Source: JAGLTN01 sp023135255 | Lineage (GTDB): Bacteria; Planctomycetota; Phycisphaerae; Sedimentisphaerales; Anaerobacaceae | Length of the DNA stretch: 28,952 nt | Direction of reading: 5' to 3' | Assembly: GCA_030639495.1 (NCBI GenBank) | Contig: DAOWCP010000021.1 | Location: 1-28,952, forward strand | In this document: positions 1 through 8,969 of the stretch, piece after piece | How the letters are laid out: each line of letters starts with the position of its first letter | Numbering within the stretch: the stretch's first letter is position 1 | Made by a program: the position numbers and the translations under genes | The notes under the pieces: generated by a model | What the model was told of the DNA's origin: nothing | The model's input: the letters and a program-made list of their open reading frames with translations, nothing else | Database searches by the model: none

Positions 1-2904
1 TCAGACAAAGGCCCTGTAGCATTATACCTGCCGCTGGGAAATGCCAACAATTTCTGCCACCCAGAGGCTCTTGTTTACATCGACGCAAAACCAATCGCAG
101 CAAGAGACTGCTTCCATGATGAAGTTATATTGCCTACAGAATACTGTGACGGCAAGCAGCATACACTTGCACTTCATGGCTGGACTGGTGGAGCAAACTA
201 CAAACCAACCGATGACAACTTCAATGCGGTAATGAACCCCTCGCAAGTAGTAATAATCGACCAGCCAACAAGAAATTTTATTGCAACCGCAAGAGTTGCC
301 TTAGACGCTGCAAAAGTCCTCGATGAAAACTGTCCCGCAAGGGGAATAATTCTTGAAGCCCTTGAGAACGCTTTCAAATTAATAGACCTGCGCGAACCTT
401 TCAGCCAAAACTTCTACAAAAGCATCCCAAAGGCACATAAGGTATTGAAAAACGGTATCAAACAGGCAGGGCCGGCTTTGGACGTTGAAATAACCGCCGC
501 CGGTCACAGCCATATCGATGTAGTCTGGCTTTGGACATTGGCACAGACAAGATTGAAATGCGGCCGATCTTTCCATACAGTAATAAAACTCATGCAGCAA
601 TTTAAAGAATACCACTTCACCCAAAGTCAACCCCAGCTATACGACTTTGTAAGACAGGACTACCCACAGCTTTTCGAATCAATAAAAGAACACATCGCCA
701 AAGGCCAATGGGAACCGACAGGAGGAATGTGGGTTGAGGCAGACTGCAATATAACAGGCGCAGAATCACTCGTAAGGCAATTTCTGCTCGGACGTGAATT
801 CTTCGCCAAACATTTCGGTCCAAAAGCTGAATCGCCGATACTCTGGCTGCCGGATGTTTTCGGCTACGCTCACAACCTGCCCCAGCTGATAAAACAAGCT
901 GAGCTTGAATATTTCTACACAACCAAAATTTGCTGGAACCAGTACAACCGTCTGCCTTATGACAGCTTCTGGTGGCAGGGACTCGACGGCACAAAAGTAT
1001 TAACTTATTTCGGCTCAACAAAAGATGCCGAGGACTGGCAGGCCTGCACATATAACGGCCAGGCAACTCCTGACCAGATACTCACAACATGGACCAACTC
1101 GCTTCATAAAGACAATCAGAGAAATCTTATGACTGCCTTCGGTCACGGCGACGGAGGTGGTGGTCCAACACACGAAATGATTGAAAATCTTATCGAGATG
1201 GAAGACTTCCCCGCGATGCCGAAAGTAACCCAGGGAAAAGCTATAGACTTCTTCCGCAAACTCGAAAAAGATGCCGGCGACAAACTCCCCACATGGTCCG
1301 CAGAGCTTTACCTTGAATATCATCGCGGCACATACACCACTCAGGGCAGAAATAAAAGAGCAAACCGAAAATGCGAGTTCGGCCTACACGATGTCGAATT
1401 CCTCGCATCAGCCGCTTCATTGCTCGACAAGAAATTCAAATACCCGCATGAAAAACTAAACACTTGCTGGCAGCTCGTTTGCCTGAACCAGTTCCACGAT
1501 ACCATACCCGGAAGCAGTATAAACGAAGTCTACGTTGAATCCCTGCAGCAATACCAACAGGTTCAGAATAACATCGATCAAGTCAAAAACGACAGCCTGT
1601 CAGTAATTGCCTCAAAATCAAACGCTGACATCCTGACTATAAATCCAACTTCATTCCAGCGAAGCGATCTGGCATTTTACCCCGGCAAGTTGAAGAAAAA
1701 ACAGACAATTCAGCGATTAGATGGAACAACATTGCCAACCCAGCAATCTAAAAACGGCATATGGATCAACTCTGGTACTTTAGAGCCTTACAGCATAAAC
1801 ACTTTTAAGATAGTCAACTCGCCGCAGGATAATTTCAAGACAAATTTAAAAGTCACTGAAAGTCTTCTGGAAAATGACCTGCTTAAAGTTAAGTTCAACA
1901 AAAAAGGTGACATCGTAAAAATATTCGACAAAGCAAATAAAAGAGACGTCCTGACCAGCAAAGGCCAAGCCAATCAGTTCCAGGCTTTCGAGGATCGCCC
2001 TCTTGAAAACGACGCATGGGATATCGATATTTTCTTTGAAGACAAAATGTGGCTAAGCGAACCGGCAACTTCTGTTAAAATCATAGAATCAGGCCCGCTC
2101 AGAGCATCTATCAAGATCAAACGAAAAATATTAAACAGCGAATACTCACAGATCATCTCGCTGAATCATAACAGCAATCGTCTCGACTTTGAAACTGATA
2201 TCGACTGGAAAGAAAAACACATCCTGCTGAAATCAGCTTTCGAAGTAGACATCTTCAGCCTGAATGCAACTTATGAGATTCAATGGGGCAATGTTGAACG
2301 TCCCACCCACCGAAGTACAAGCTGGGACTGGGCAAAATTCGAAGTATGTGCCCAGAAATGGGCAGACCTTAGCGAAAATGACTATGGCGTTTCTCTGCTC
2401 AATGACTGCAAATATGGCTACGACATCAAAGACAACGTAATGAGAATTTCTCTTTTGCGAAGCCCGACAAATCCTGACCACCACGCTGATGAAGGTAAAC
2501 ATAAATTCACATATTCTCTTTTGCCTCACAAAGGCAGATGGGCACTTGACACCGTCGCACAGGCATACAGCCTAAACGATCCCGTGATAGTATATAAGCC
2601 TGAGAAAAAATCTGCATCAGCTGATAAAGACAAAATAAATTGTCCAATAGTAACAACAGACCGTGACAATATTGTTATCGAAACCATTAAACAAGCACAG
2701 GATGGTAAAGGGCTGATAGTCAGACTATATGAAAACTTCAGACAGCGAGGCCACGTCACTATAAACGCCGGCTTCAAACTGAAAAAAGTTTATAAAACTA
2801 ATCTGCTGGAAAATAACAAACAAGAAATCCCGGTCAAGAACGATACCGTAAAACTTTATGTCAAGCCCTACGAGATCGTCAACTTAAGGCTGATACCAGC
2901 ATAA
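1..2904 (+). CDS. Alpha-mannosidase, GH38 family (5' partial)
   Basis: Hydrolyses alpha-mannosidic bonds in glycans by the retaining, metal-dependent GH38 mechanism. The frame is open from base 1, so the start and any signal peptide lie outside the window; 967 residues are present. Visible family motifs in order: AGHSHIDVVWLW near bases 493-528, with the His-x-Asp metal ligands; WLPDVFGY near 844-867, whose Asp should be the catalytic nucleophile; HGDGGGGP near 1144-1167; and QFHDTIPGSS near 1489-1518, with a further metal-ligand His. The C-terminal half is beta-rich, as expected for GH38. The ATG at base 130 falls inside conserved N-terminal sequence and is not the real start. The stop codon is 3 bases from the end of the convergent DUF1080 gene. 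I see no missing catalytic residue. The exact linkage specificity cannot be read from sequence. Confidence 0.93.
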   Translation, partial: SDKGPVALYLPLGNANNFCHPEALVYIDAKPIAARDCFHDEVILPTEYCDGKQHTLALHGWTGGANYKPTDDNFNAVMNPSQVVIIDQPTRNFIATARVALDAAKVLDENCPARGIILEALENAFKLIDLREPFSQNFYKSIPKAHKVLKNGIKQAGPALDVEITAAGHSHIDVVWLWTLAQTRLKCGRSFHTVIKLMQQFKEYHFTQSQPQLYDFVRQDYPQLFESIKEHIAKGQWEPTGGMWVEADCNITGAESLVRQFLLGREFFAKHFGPKAESPILWLPDVFGYAHNLPQLIKQAELEYFYTTKICWNQYNRLPYDSFWWQGLDGTKVLTYFGSTKDAEDWQACTYNGQATPDQILTTWTNSLHKDNQRNLMTAFGHGDGGGGPTHEMIENLIEMEDFPAMPKVTQGKAIDFFRKLEKDAGDKLPTWSAELYLEYHRGTYTTQGRNKRANRKCEFGLHDVEFLASAASLLDKKFKYPHEKLNTCWQLVCLNQFHDTIPGSSINEVYVESLQQYQQVQNNIDQVKNDSLSVIASKSNADILTINPTSFQRSDLAFYPGKLKKKQTIQRLDGTTLPTQQSKNGIWINSGTLEPYSINTFKIVNSPQDNFKTNLKVTESLLENDLLKVKFNKKGDIVKIFDKANKRDVLTSKGQANQFQAFEDRPLENDAWDIDIFFEDKMWLSEPATSVKIIESGPLRASIKIKRKILNSEYSQIISLNHNSNRLDFETDIDWKEKHILLKSAFEVDIFSLNATYEIQWGNVERPTHRSTSWDWAKFEVCAQKWADLSENDYGVSLLNDCKYGYDIKDNVMRISLLRSPTNPDHHADEGKHKFTYSLLPHKGRWALDTVAQAYSLNDPVIVYKPEKKSASADKDKINCPIVTTDRDNIVIETIKQAQDGKGLIVRLYENFRQRGHVTINAGFKLKKVYKTNLLENNKQEIPVKNDTVKLYVKPYEIVNLRLIPA

Positions 2905-2907
2905 ATA

Positions 2908-4812
2908 TTAGTTTGCTTCATATAACTGTTCGCCCAGTTCGCGAATCCAGATATTGCGATAGCGAACTGCATTGCCGTGATACTGCAAACTTATCGGCAG
3001 CTTATCGCTGTGCGCTCTGTACTCAGCCCTTGCCTTATACAAAGTGGGCCCTTTAATCTCAACATTATTCTGAACAACAACGCCGTTAAGCAAAACTGTC
3101 ACCCTGGCCTGCCTGACAACTTTGCCCTTCTCATCGAATATAGGCCTCAGGAAACTTATATCATAGCTCTGCCACTCATCAGGCTTTCTGCATGCATTAA
3201 CGATAGGCGGATGCTGACCATAAATCGCCCCGGTTGTTCCATCAGCATAAGTCTTATTCTGATAGCAATTCAGCACCTGCACCTCATAAGTATTCATCAG
3301 GAATACACCGCTGTTACCGTTGCTCTGACCATGAGGCCCTTCCGGATTCACCGGCGGTTGCCATTCAATATGCAGCTGACAATTACCGAAACTTTTTTTG
3401 GTTTTAATACTATCCGCCCCTTTAGATGCTTCCATATACCCATTTTCAACTTTCCACTTAGCCTTTTTCCCATCAGCACACAACCACTGCGATAAATCTT
3501 TTCCGTCAAACAAAACTATCGCATCATTAGGTCTCTGACCATATTCTGCGCCCGGCGTAACCACTGGCGGCTGATCCCTGCTGTAATCATGCACACCCCA
3601 GAGATACTTCTTAGAAGCTTCAAGTATCTCAATATCTTTAAACATAACCTCAACATCAGCATCTGAATGAAGCTGCAATGAAATATATCCGCTCTTTCTG
3701 CTCGGCTTGTCAACAATATCAACCGCCTTAAATCCATTAACATGCACAACAACCCTCCCGCCATGTGCCGAAACTGTCATCTGGTTCCATTTGCCGGACC
3801 TAAACCATTTTTTCACATCTTCTTCGCTCGGCTGAACAACCCACCCCCTGCCGTTGGTTTCGTAAATCCCGCCAACATCATTGGCCTCATCGATCTCCGC
3901 CTGAAAACCGGCAACCGCTACAGTCCCAGCCACCTTTTCAACTCTGAAATACAACCCGCTGTTGCCTTTAACTGCTTTAAATTTAAGTCTTACAGTAAAA
4001 TCATCGTAAATATCATTACATACTAACTGCCCATGATATTTCTGATCTTTCGTTGATGTCCCGACTATCACCCCACCTTTGATCTGCCATTTTCCGCCCG
4101 CCAACGTATGCCAGCCTTTAAAGCTCTTACCATCAAACAAAGGCTTCCAGAAATGTTTACCCAAATCTTTTATCCGAATATTTTTCCACTTCACCAGCAT
4201 CGGCTCATCACTGCCCGTGCCATGAACCTGCAATGCGATAAACCCCTTCTGGTCAACCGAATCAACCATATCCGCTGCCGGCACGCCATTGATCCACGTC
4301 TTTATAGAATCACCGATCGCTTCGATACGATAATGATTCCACTTATTTTGCTTAAAAGCCTTCCTCGCCGGTTCATTATTCTCAAGATTATTAAGCCAGC
4401 CTCTTCTGCTTTCATCGTAAATCCCGCAACTCCACCCACGCTCACCCGGGTCGATCTCAACCTGATAACCTACAACCTTGGTGTGGTCTTTTCCTTCAAC
4501 GCTATGGCTGCGGATCTGCACGCCGGAATTCATCTTAGGATCAACCATGAAATCCAGCTCTAAAATAAAATCGCCATATTCAAGATTAGTCCGCAGGAAG
4601 CTGTTATACTTACTCTTAACCGTCTTACCGACAATACTGCCATCCTCAACATAATACTCCGCAGGCCCGATCTTGCTCCAACCACCTAACCCCTTGCCGT
4701 CGAATAGATTCTCCCACTTAACATCGCTATAACGACCATCCGCTGCAAAAGCATTTGTAATTAAAGACATACTCATCAAAATCAGACATGCACAAATAAT
4801 ACTCTTTTTCAT
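2908..4812 (-). CDS. Secreted protein with three DUF1080 (3-keto-disaccharide hydrolase-like) domains
   Basis: Three consecutive DUF1080 (concanavalin-like jelly-roll) modules are visible. Each opens with LFDGK and a Trp (LFDGKGLGGW, LFDGKSFKGW, LFDGKDLSQW) and closes with a KxIxI or NIWIREL strand; they cover roughly residues 33-215, 225-405 and 435-630. The family is linked to hydrolysis of 3-keto-glycosides and is very abundant in Planctomycetota. A Sec signal peptide (MKKSIICACLILMSMSLITN, then AFAA) sends the protein out of the cytoplasm. I chose the ATG at 4812 because AAAGGA sits about 6 bases before it but touches the in-frame ATG at 4818. The third domain is longest and has the NGNSGVFL and YEVQVL motifs typical of single-domain members; the first two are shorter. 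It converges on the alpha-mannosidase, so the two are not co-transcribed. Substrate unknown. Confidence 0.88.
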   Translation of the reverse strand: MKKSIICACLILMSMSLITNAFAADGRYSDVKWENLFDGKGLGGWSKIGPAEYYVEDGSIVGKTVKSKYNSFLRTNLEYGDFILELDFMVDPKMNSGVQIRSHSVEGKDHTKVVGYQVEIDPGERGWSCGIYDESRRGWLNNLENNEPARKAFKQNKWNHYRIEAIGDSIKTWINGVPAADMVDSVDQKGFIALQVHGTGSDEPMLVKWKNIRIKDLGKHFWKPLFDGKSFKGWHTLAGGKWQIKGGVIVGTSTKDQKYHGQLVCNDIYDDFTVRLKFKAVKGNSGLYFRVEKVAGTVAVAGFQAEIDEANDVGGIYETNGRGWVVQPSEEDVKKWFRSGKWNQMTVSAHGGRVVVHVNGFKAVDIVDKPSRKSGYISLQLHSDADVEVMFKDIEILEASKKYLWGVHDYSRDQPPVVTPGAEYGQRPNDAIVLFDGKDLSQWLCADGKKAKWKVENGYMEASKGADSIKTKKSFGNCQLHIEWQPPVNPEGPHGQSNGNSGVFLMNTYEVQVLNCYQNKTYADGTTGAIYGQHPPIVNACRKPDEWQSYDISFLRPIFDEKGKVVRQARVTVLLNGVVVQNNVEIKGPTLYKARAEYRAHSDKLPISLQYHGNAVRYRNIWIRELGEQLYEAN

Positions 4813-4854
4813 AATCATTCCTTTGCTCTTATAACATCAAATAACCAAACCCTC

Positions 4855-4882
4855 AATATATACTAAATCCAAGCCCGGTCAA
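4855..4882 (-). promoter_or_regulatory. Candidate sigma-70-type promoter for the DUF1080 gene
   Basis: On the minus strand a -35-like TTGACC (4877-4882) is followed by a 16-base spacer and TATATT (4855-4860), each one mismatch from consensus. Transcription would begin near 4848, giving a leader of about 35 bases before the ATG at 4812. Seen in sequence; function inferred. Confidence 0.5.
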
Positions 4883-4940
4883 GCATAACAACCTTCTCAA
4901 GAAACCCCCAAACCCTTATTACCCCCTCTTTAGAGGGCCT

Positions 4941-7805
4941 TCACCGCAAAACTAACTTCTTATAAATAAGCTTCAAATCAAATGTCTGTAATCTGCCAAT
5001 TTCATTGACCAACATAAGTGCTTCTTTTCTTATTTCCTTTACCTCAGCAAAGTTATCAGCAATTTTTTCAAGAAGTTCTATAAACTTATCTTTGAACAAA
5101 GAAGAACCATATCCAAAATCTTGGTCTTTTTTAATTTTATTTAAACACTTTAATGCCAATAGTTCGTTACCCTCTGCAATTTCGCATATTCCATTTATTA
5201 CTCTAACATTACTATTTAATTTTCCAACTTCTCCATTCGTCAAACAAAGAGTTCTATACAAAAGCTCTAAGGTTTCTTTTTTATCAAATGGAGTTTCATC
5301 TACCCAGTTTGTAAATTTAACAATTTCATCTTTCAACGAACTGTCTGTCTCACATGCTTGTAACCGCACATCCCAAAATTCTTTTAATCGGCTTACTATT
5401 CCATCCTTGGGCTCCTCTTTCAATGCTTTGAAACCACCACTTAAAAAGTTAGCCGCTTGTGCTTTCATAGTCACTGTAGCAGTTGAATAAAACTTCTGTA
5501 ATAAAGAGTTATCATAACTTATCCACTCATTAAAAAAAGCGATCATTAAATGCTCAATTACCCCCTTAGCAGGAACTTTAGACCTTTTGTATTTATCCTC
5601 TTTATCAATATTTTCAATTGCAAAGTCATATTTGCCTATTTCAGCTAAATAAATAAAAGTATCTTTATAAGCCCTGCTCCAATTTACATAACTGCCCCAA
5701 ACTACATTCCAGTCAGCATAATCTTTTTCGTTAAAAATATCATCAATGTTATTTCCAACCCATTCATTTGCAAGTAAATGAATCTGTGGAAACCAGACGC
5801 CCAAAATACACCTGATTTTATTTAATTTGACGTTGCCCAGTAGATAATCAAGCACACCAATTAATTTACTTGATAATTCTTTTTCCCATTTTTCCCCTGC
5901 AATATTCCTGCAAACAAGACTGAATTGAATTGCTAACTCAAAAGCTATTCCCTGAACACAATTAATGCTTTCCTGGTGTGGATCATAATCATCTTCTTTA
6001 ACATCTTTTTCCGGATGTTTACAAAGTAATTCAATAAATACCCACAACTCATCAAAATATTTATTTATCAGTTCATCTTTAAGTTCCTTAGCTTCTAAAG
6101 CATCACCAATAATTGATAATATATTTCTAAATGTCCAGTCATATTCGTTATCATTACCTTTTGCTTCATGCAAACATAACCCTAAACGAAGAATTCTAAG
6201 CCAATTCTTTTTTAATTTTTCTTCATTTTTACTACATGCGTTTACCAATCCATTTACGTACCTATCCACAAAAATTGGCTTTAACTCTAATATTTTATTT
6301 GGCTCGATAACAATATAATCATCAACTCTTTGCTCAACCACTTTTTCAAATACTTGAGAAATTGCGTCCCCTTCCTTATCCTGCCTCCAACGCCCACCAG
6401 CATATTTCCAATTCTCAGGCTTTTTCAATTCCTCAAATGCTGTCTCAGGCTTCAGCTTAACCATTTCATCAAAACTTATCACGCTGCCTTCACAACCACT
6501 AATAAATTCAGCACGAGGCCTTTTAGGTTCAGGTTTTAACTTTTCTTCAGCCAAATTGCTTTCGCTCTTGTTTTCTTCATACATTTTAGAAAAAACATCA
6601 AGCTCCCTAAGCGGATAAAGCCATTTAGCTAATCGTCCTGCTTTATGTTTTTTAATATCAAAATCTTTACTTTCTTTATTTTCGGGATTTTTCTTAACCC
6701 ATTCTTGAGCCCAAAGTGATACTTTCTCCATCATGGAATTTACCATGCTTAGTATTTGTTCAGTTACTGCTTCATCAAATTCATTAATCTTGTTCTTTAT
6801 CAATAAAATATATTCATTATAAAAACTTGATTCATCGATAAATTTATCATTCATCAGAGTCTTTTTAATTCGTTCGTTCTGCTCTCCAATCCTTGTAAAT
6901 CTAAGCAAGTATATTTCAAGATGCTTAAATATTTTAAAATCGGATTTTTCAACCAACCCAAATAACCTGTCAGTTTTTTCTGGCTGCTTACTAAGAACTT
7001 CTTTTCCTATATCTCGAAGACCTGCCAATGTAATGAGTTCTATTTTTCCCCCAAATAAATCGGCCTTTTCGATTTCATCTATATTTTTAAAATTATCAGA
7101 AGCTAAAAATGAACTCGCATCATAACCTTCCTGCTCTTTTATTTTTTCAAGATGGTCTTTTAATTTAATAAATAAAATCTTAAAAGCCCTGAAAGCTTCC
7201 TTTTTCCAAAGCTTAGAATATTTTTTTGACAAAAACTCTTCATAGTAATATGTTTGCATTTCAGCAAAATTAGATCCTTCTTCTTTGCTTGGAACTACTT
7301 CCAATAATTTCTCTGCAATAGCAAAAGATTCATTTACATAATCATCTGCAAATTTAACAACAAGTTCAGTAGCAACTTGACTTATATTATACAAGTCTAA
7401 CTCTTTTGAAAAATTAAGATATTTAAGAATTAACCACGTTAACTGAACTGATTTAGAAGGCTCAACTTTTAACAAACTTTTTAATACTTCCCCTCGAAGA
7501 AATGGATTTTCTATTTCAACGCTGCCGATAATATCTAAGACTTCTTCTGGATTTTTTTCTATCGCTTTATTTAAAAACTTTGCCTTGCTAAAATTGACTA
7601 CAGCATCTTCTTCAAGTGTTAAGAATTCATCATTTGAATTTAATAAATTTAACCACTTAAAATTATTGTTGTTTTCATAAAAATAAATCTCCAGTTTTTC
7701 ATCTTTTTTAATGATAGACCTTAATCGCTCCAAATCCTTTTTTTGAGGATTCGCCAAAACAATCAACTTATCTAATTTCTCAACTTGTTTATAATAATCA
7801 TTCAT
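4941..7805 (-). CDS. Large all-helical protein of unknown function, second gene of a DUF4062/TIR-like pair
   Basis: I cannot assign a named family. The 954-residue protein is rich in Lys, Glu, Leu, Ile and Asn and reads as amphipathic helices throughout, like a HEAT/TPR-type solenoid. I see no signal peptide, no membrane segment and no Walker A motif. Its N-terminus (FKWLNLL, then NPEEVLDII, then ENPFLRGEVLKSLL) resembles, from memory, long uncharacterised bacterial helical proteins that open with a W-L-x-L segment followed by P-E-E-V-L-x-I. A mid-protein linker (KPEPKRPRAEF) precedes a second helical half. The ATG at 7805 is 4 bases after the upstream stop; an in-frame ATG at 7838 would overlap that gene. 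No strong ribosome-binding site is visible, so translational coupling is likely. Base composition is much more AT-rich than the flanking operons. Inferred role: sensor or scaffold for the upstream TIR-like protein, possibly in phage defence. Confidence 0.75.
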   Translation of the reverse strand: MNDYYKQVEKLDKLIVLANPQKKDLERLRSIIKKDEKLEIYFYENNNNFKWLNLLNSNDEFLTLEEDAVVNFSKAKFLNKAIEKNPEEVLDIIGSVEIENPFLRGEVLKSLLKVEPSKSVQLTWLILKYLNFSKELDLYNISQVATELVVKFADDYVNESFAIAEKLLEVVPSKEEGSNFAEMQTYYYEEFLSKKYSKLWKKEAFRAFKILFIKLKDHLEKIKEQEGYDASSFLASDNFKNIDEIEKADLFGGKIELITLAGLRDIGKEVLSKQPEKTDRLFGLVEKSDFKIFKHLEIYLLRFTRIGEQNERIKKTLMNDKFIDESSFYNEYILLIKNKINEFDEAVTEQILSMVNSMMEKVSLWAQEWVKKNPENKESKDFDIKKHKAGRLAKWLYPLRELDVFSKMYEENKSESNLAEEKLKPEPKRPRAEFISGCEGSVISFDEMVKLKPETAFEELKKPENWKYAGGRWRQDKEGDAISQVFEKVVEQRVDDYIVIEPNKILELKPIFVDRYVNGLVNACSKNEEKLKKNWLRILRLGLCLHEAKGNDNEYDWTFRNILSIIGDALEAKELKDELINKYFDELWVFIELLCKHPEKDVKEDDYDPHQESINCVQGIAFELAIQFSLVCRNIAGEKWEKELSSKLIGVLDYLLGNVKLNKIRCILGVWFPQIHLLANEWVGNNIDDIFNEKDYADWNVVWGSYVNWSRAYKDTFIYLAEIGKYDFAIENIDKEDKYKRSKVPAKGVIEHLMIAFFNEWISYDNSLLQKFYSTATVTMKAQAANFLSGGFKALKEEPKDGIVSRLKEFWDVRLQACETDSSLKDEIVKFTNWVDETPFDKKETLELLYRTLCLTNGEVGKLNSNVRVINGICEIAEGNELLALKCLNKIKKDQDFGYGSSLFKDKFIELLEKIADNFAEVKEIRKEALMLVNEIGRLQTFDLKLIYKKLVLR

Positions 7806-7809
7806 AAAA

Positions 7810-8406
7810 TTAAATCTCAGATGGATCTTTAACATCACTAACAGACACTTCTTTTTCTTTTTTACCGCCTAAATCTCCAAGCGCACGATTTAAAAAACTA
7901 TTTAACTCCTGAATTATATCACCTTCATTATTAAACGGTTTACAAAAACTCTCAGCATGTAAAGTGTCTTCTATATAAGTTCTAGTTTCCGAGTATTCTT
8001 CCAATTCTTTCGACATACCACTGATTTCATCTAATACTATTCGTGGACTCTTTACAAGAACCAACAAATCCAACATTTTTCCTTCTTTGATTAAATTTTT
8101 ACTTCTCTCATACTCTTCAATTGTCCCAGACCTATAATTTTGAGTCTCCTTTCCTAATTTTTTCCCAAACATAATAATTGCATAGTCACGTTCAAAAGCA
8201 GCTTTGTTAATCAATTCTTGAGCCCCATTATTACTATATCCACCAGGAACCTCTTTGTGATTAAACGGAATGAAAATTACTCCGCTTTTTATTGCATGTA
8301 GCCAATTAAATTTATGTATAGTCTCTTTAACAAGATTATGAGAGTTATATAAATCGTCCGGTGAAGCAATGAATATTTTATAACCTCTTAGGTTTCTGTT
8401 TTTCAT
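7810..8406 (-). CDS. DUF4062/TIR-like domain protein, putative effector of a two-gene defence system
   Basis: 198 residues. The N-terminus YKIFIASPDDL (residues 9-19) matches the opening strand and loop of the DUF4062/TIR-like fold, usually written VFIASPxDV. Residues 73-80 (RDYAIIMF) form the next hydrophobic strand. SGTIEEYE (residues 93-100) matches the family's G-T-x-E-E-F motif, where an acidic residue is often functional. A final strand (LDLLVLVKS, 112-120) completes an alpha/beta domain, followed by a charged helical tail. Such domains usually sit at the N-terminus of STAND-type or other multidomain proteins; here it is a separate small protein translationally coupled to a 954-residue helical protein. 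A GGAA lies 8 bases before the ATG. The gene is AT-rich like its partner. Enzymatic activity (for example NAD cleavage) is not demonstrated by sequence; assignment is by fold motifs only. Confidence 0.68.
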   Translation of the reverse strand: MKNRNLRGYKIFIASPDDLYNSHNLVKETIHKFNWLHAIKSGVIFIPFNHKEVPGGYSNNGAQELINKAAFERDYAIIMFGKKLGKETQNYRSGTIEEYERSKNLIKEGKMLDLLVLVKSPRIVLDEISGMSKELEEYSETRTYIEDTLHAESFCKPFNNEGDIIQELNSFLNRALGDLGGKKEKEVSVSDVKDPSEI

Positions 8407-8969
8407 TTTAACATTTCCGTTATCAACTTTTTCTTTTAGTTCCTACATACTCTTTAAAAGTTCAATTGATTCCTTATCTTTCCACAACTATAGCCCTCAC
8501 AACCTCCAGATGATAGCTTCCTCACCATCTGATTAAAAACCAATCATATCCCCAACCAAAGCAAACAACAATACAAAACCTGCATCAATACTCTTCTACC
8601 CTTAAAATCTCAGCCGAAAACCAAAAATTCACCCGGAATTCACCAAAAAAACAAAAAAAACCTTGCTATTAACCCAAAAATCCACAAACCCCCTATTTAC
8701 CCCCTGTTATTTTTGGTCAAAAAGGGTCAAATCGTGGTCATTTTTCGGAAAAAAAGGGAAAAAAAGGGAAAAAACCGAAAAAAAGGTGAAAAAAGGCAAA
8801 TTTTTGAAAATCGATTTCGCCAAATCCACCCAAAAACACCCAAAAAACTACCAAAAAACCCTCACCATCAGATTTTTCGACGCCCATTTTTCGCAAATGC
8901 GTAAAAGATCACCCCAAATCCGCCGCAAATCTGATCAATTTAATGAAATTTCCATCCCTAAAGGGTATA
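8407..8969. other. Gene-free intergenic region, low complexity, with phased A-tracts
   Basis: 563 bases between the end of the substrate-binding protein gene and the start of the TIR-like gene. No credible coding region is visible. The middle is dominated by A-runs separated by short G- or C-rich spacers. A-runs begin at 8749, 8759, 8769, 8778, 8789 and 8798, and again at 8832, 8842 and 8853, that is about one per helical turn, which is the arrangement that bends DNA. I found no convincing promoter hexamers, no terminator hairpin with a T-run, and no tRNA. Confidence 0.7.

Noticed and set aside
617..1066. 149-residue minus-strand open frame opposite the alpha-mannosidase
   Set aside because: It overlaps catalytic GH38 coding sequence and has a low-similarity, Arg/Cys-rich product typical of shadows.
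2977..3495. 172-residue plus-strand open frame opposite the DUF1080 gene
   Set aside because: It is antisense to strongly conserved third-domain sequence; its protein has no family motif, so it is a shadow.
4924..4937. Hairpin CCCTC/GAGGG after the large helical-protein gene as a terminator
   Set aside because: The stem is only 5 bp with no T-run on the transcribed side, so I do not call it a terminator.
4941..7805. STAND-type NTPase in the large helical protein
   Set aside because: No GxxxxGK[ST] P-loop or Walker B-like acidic strand could be found by reading the protein.
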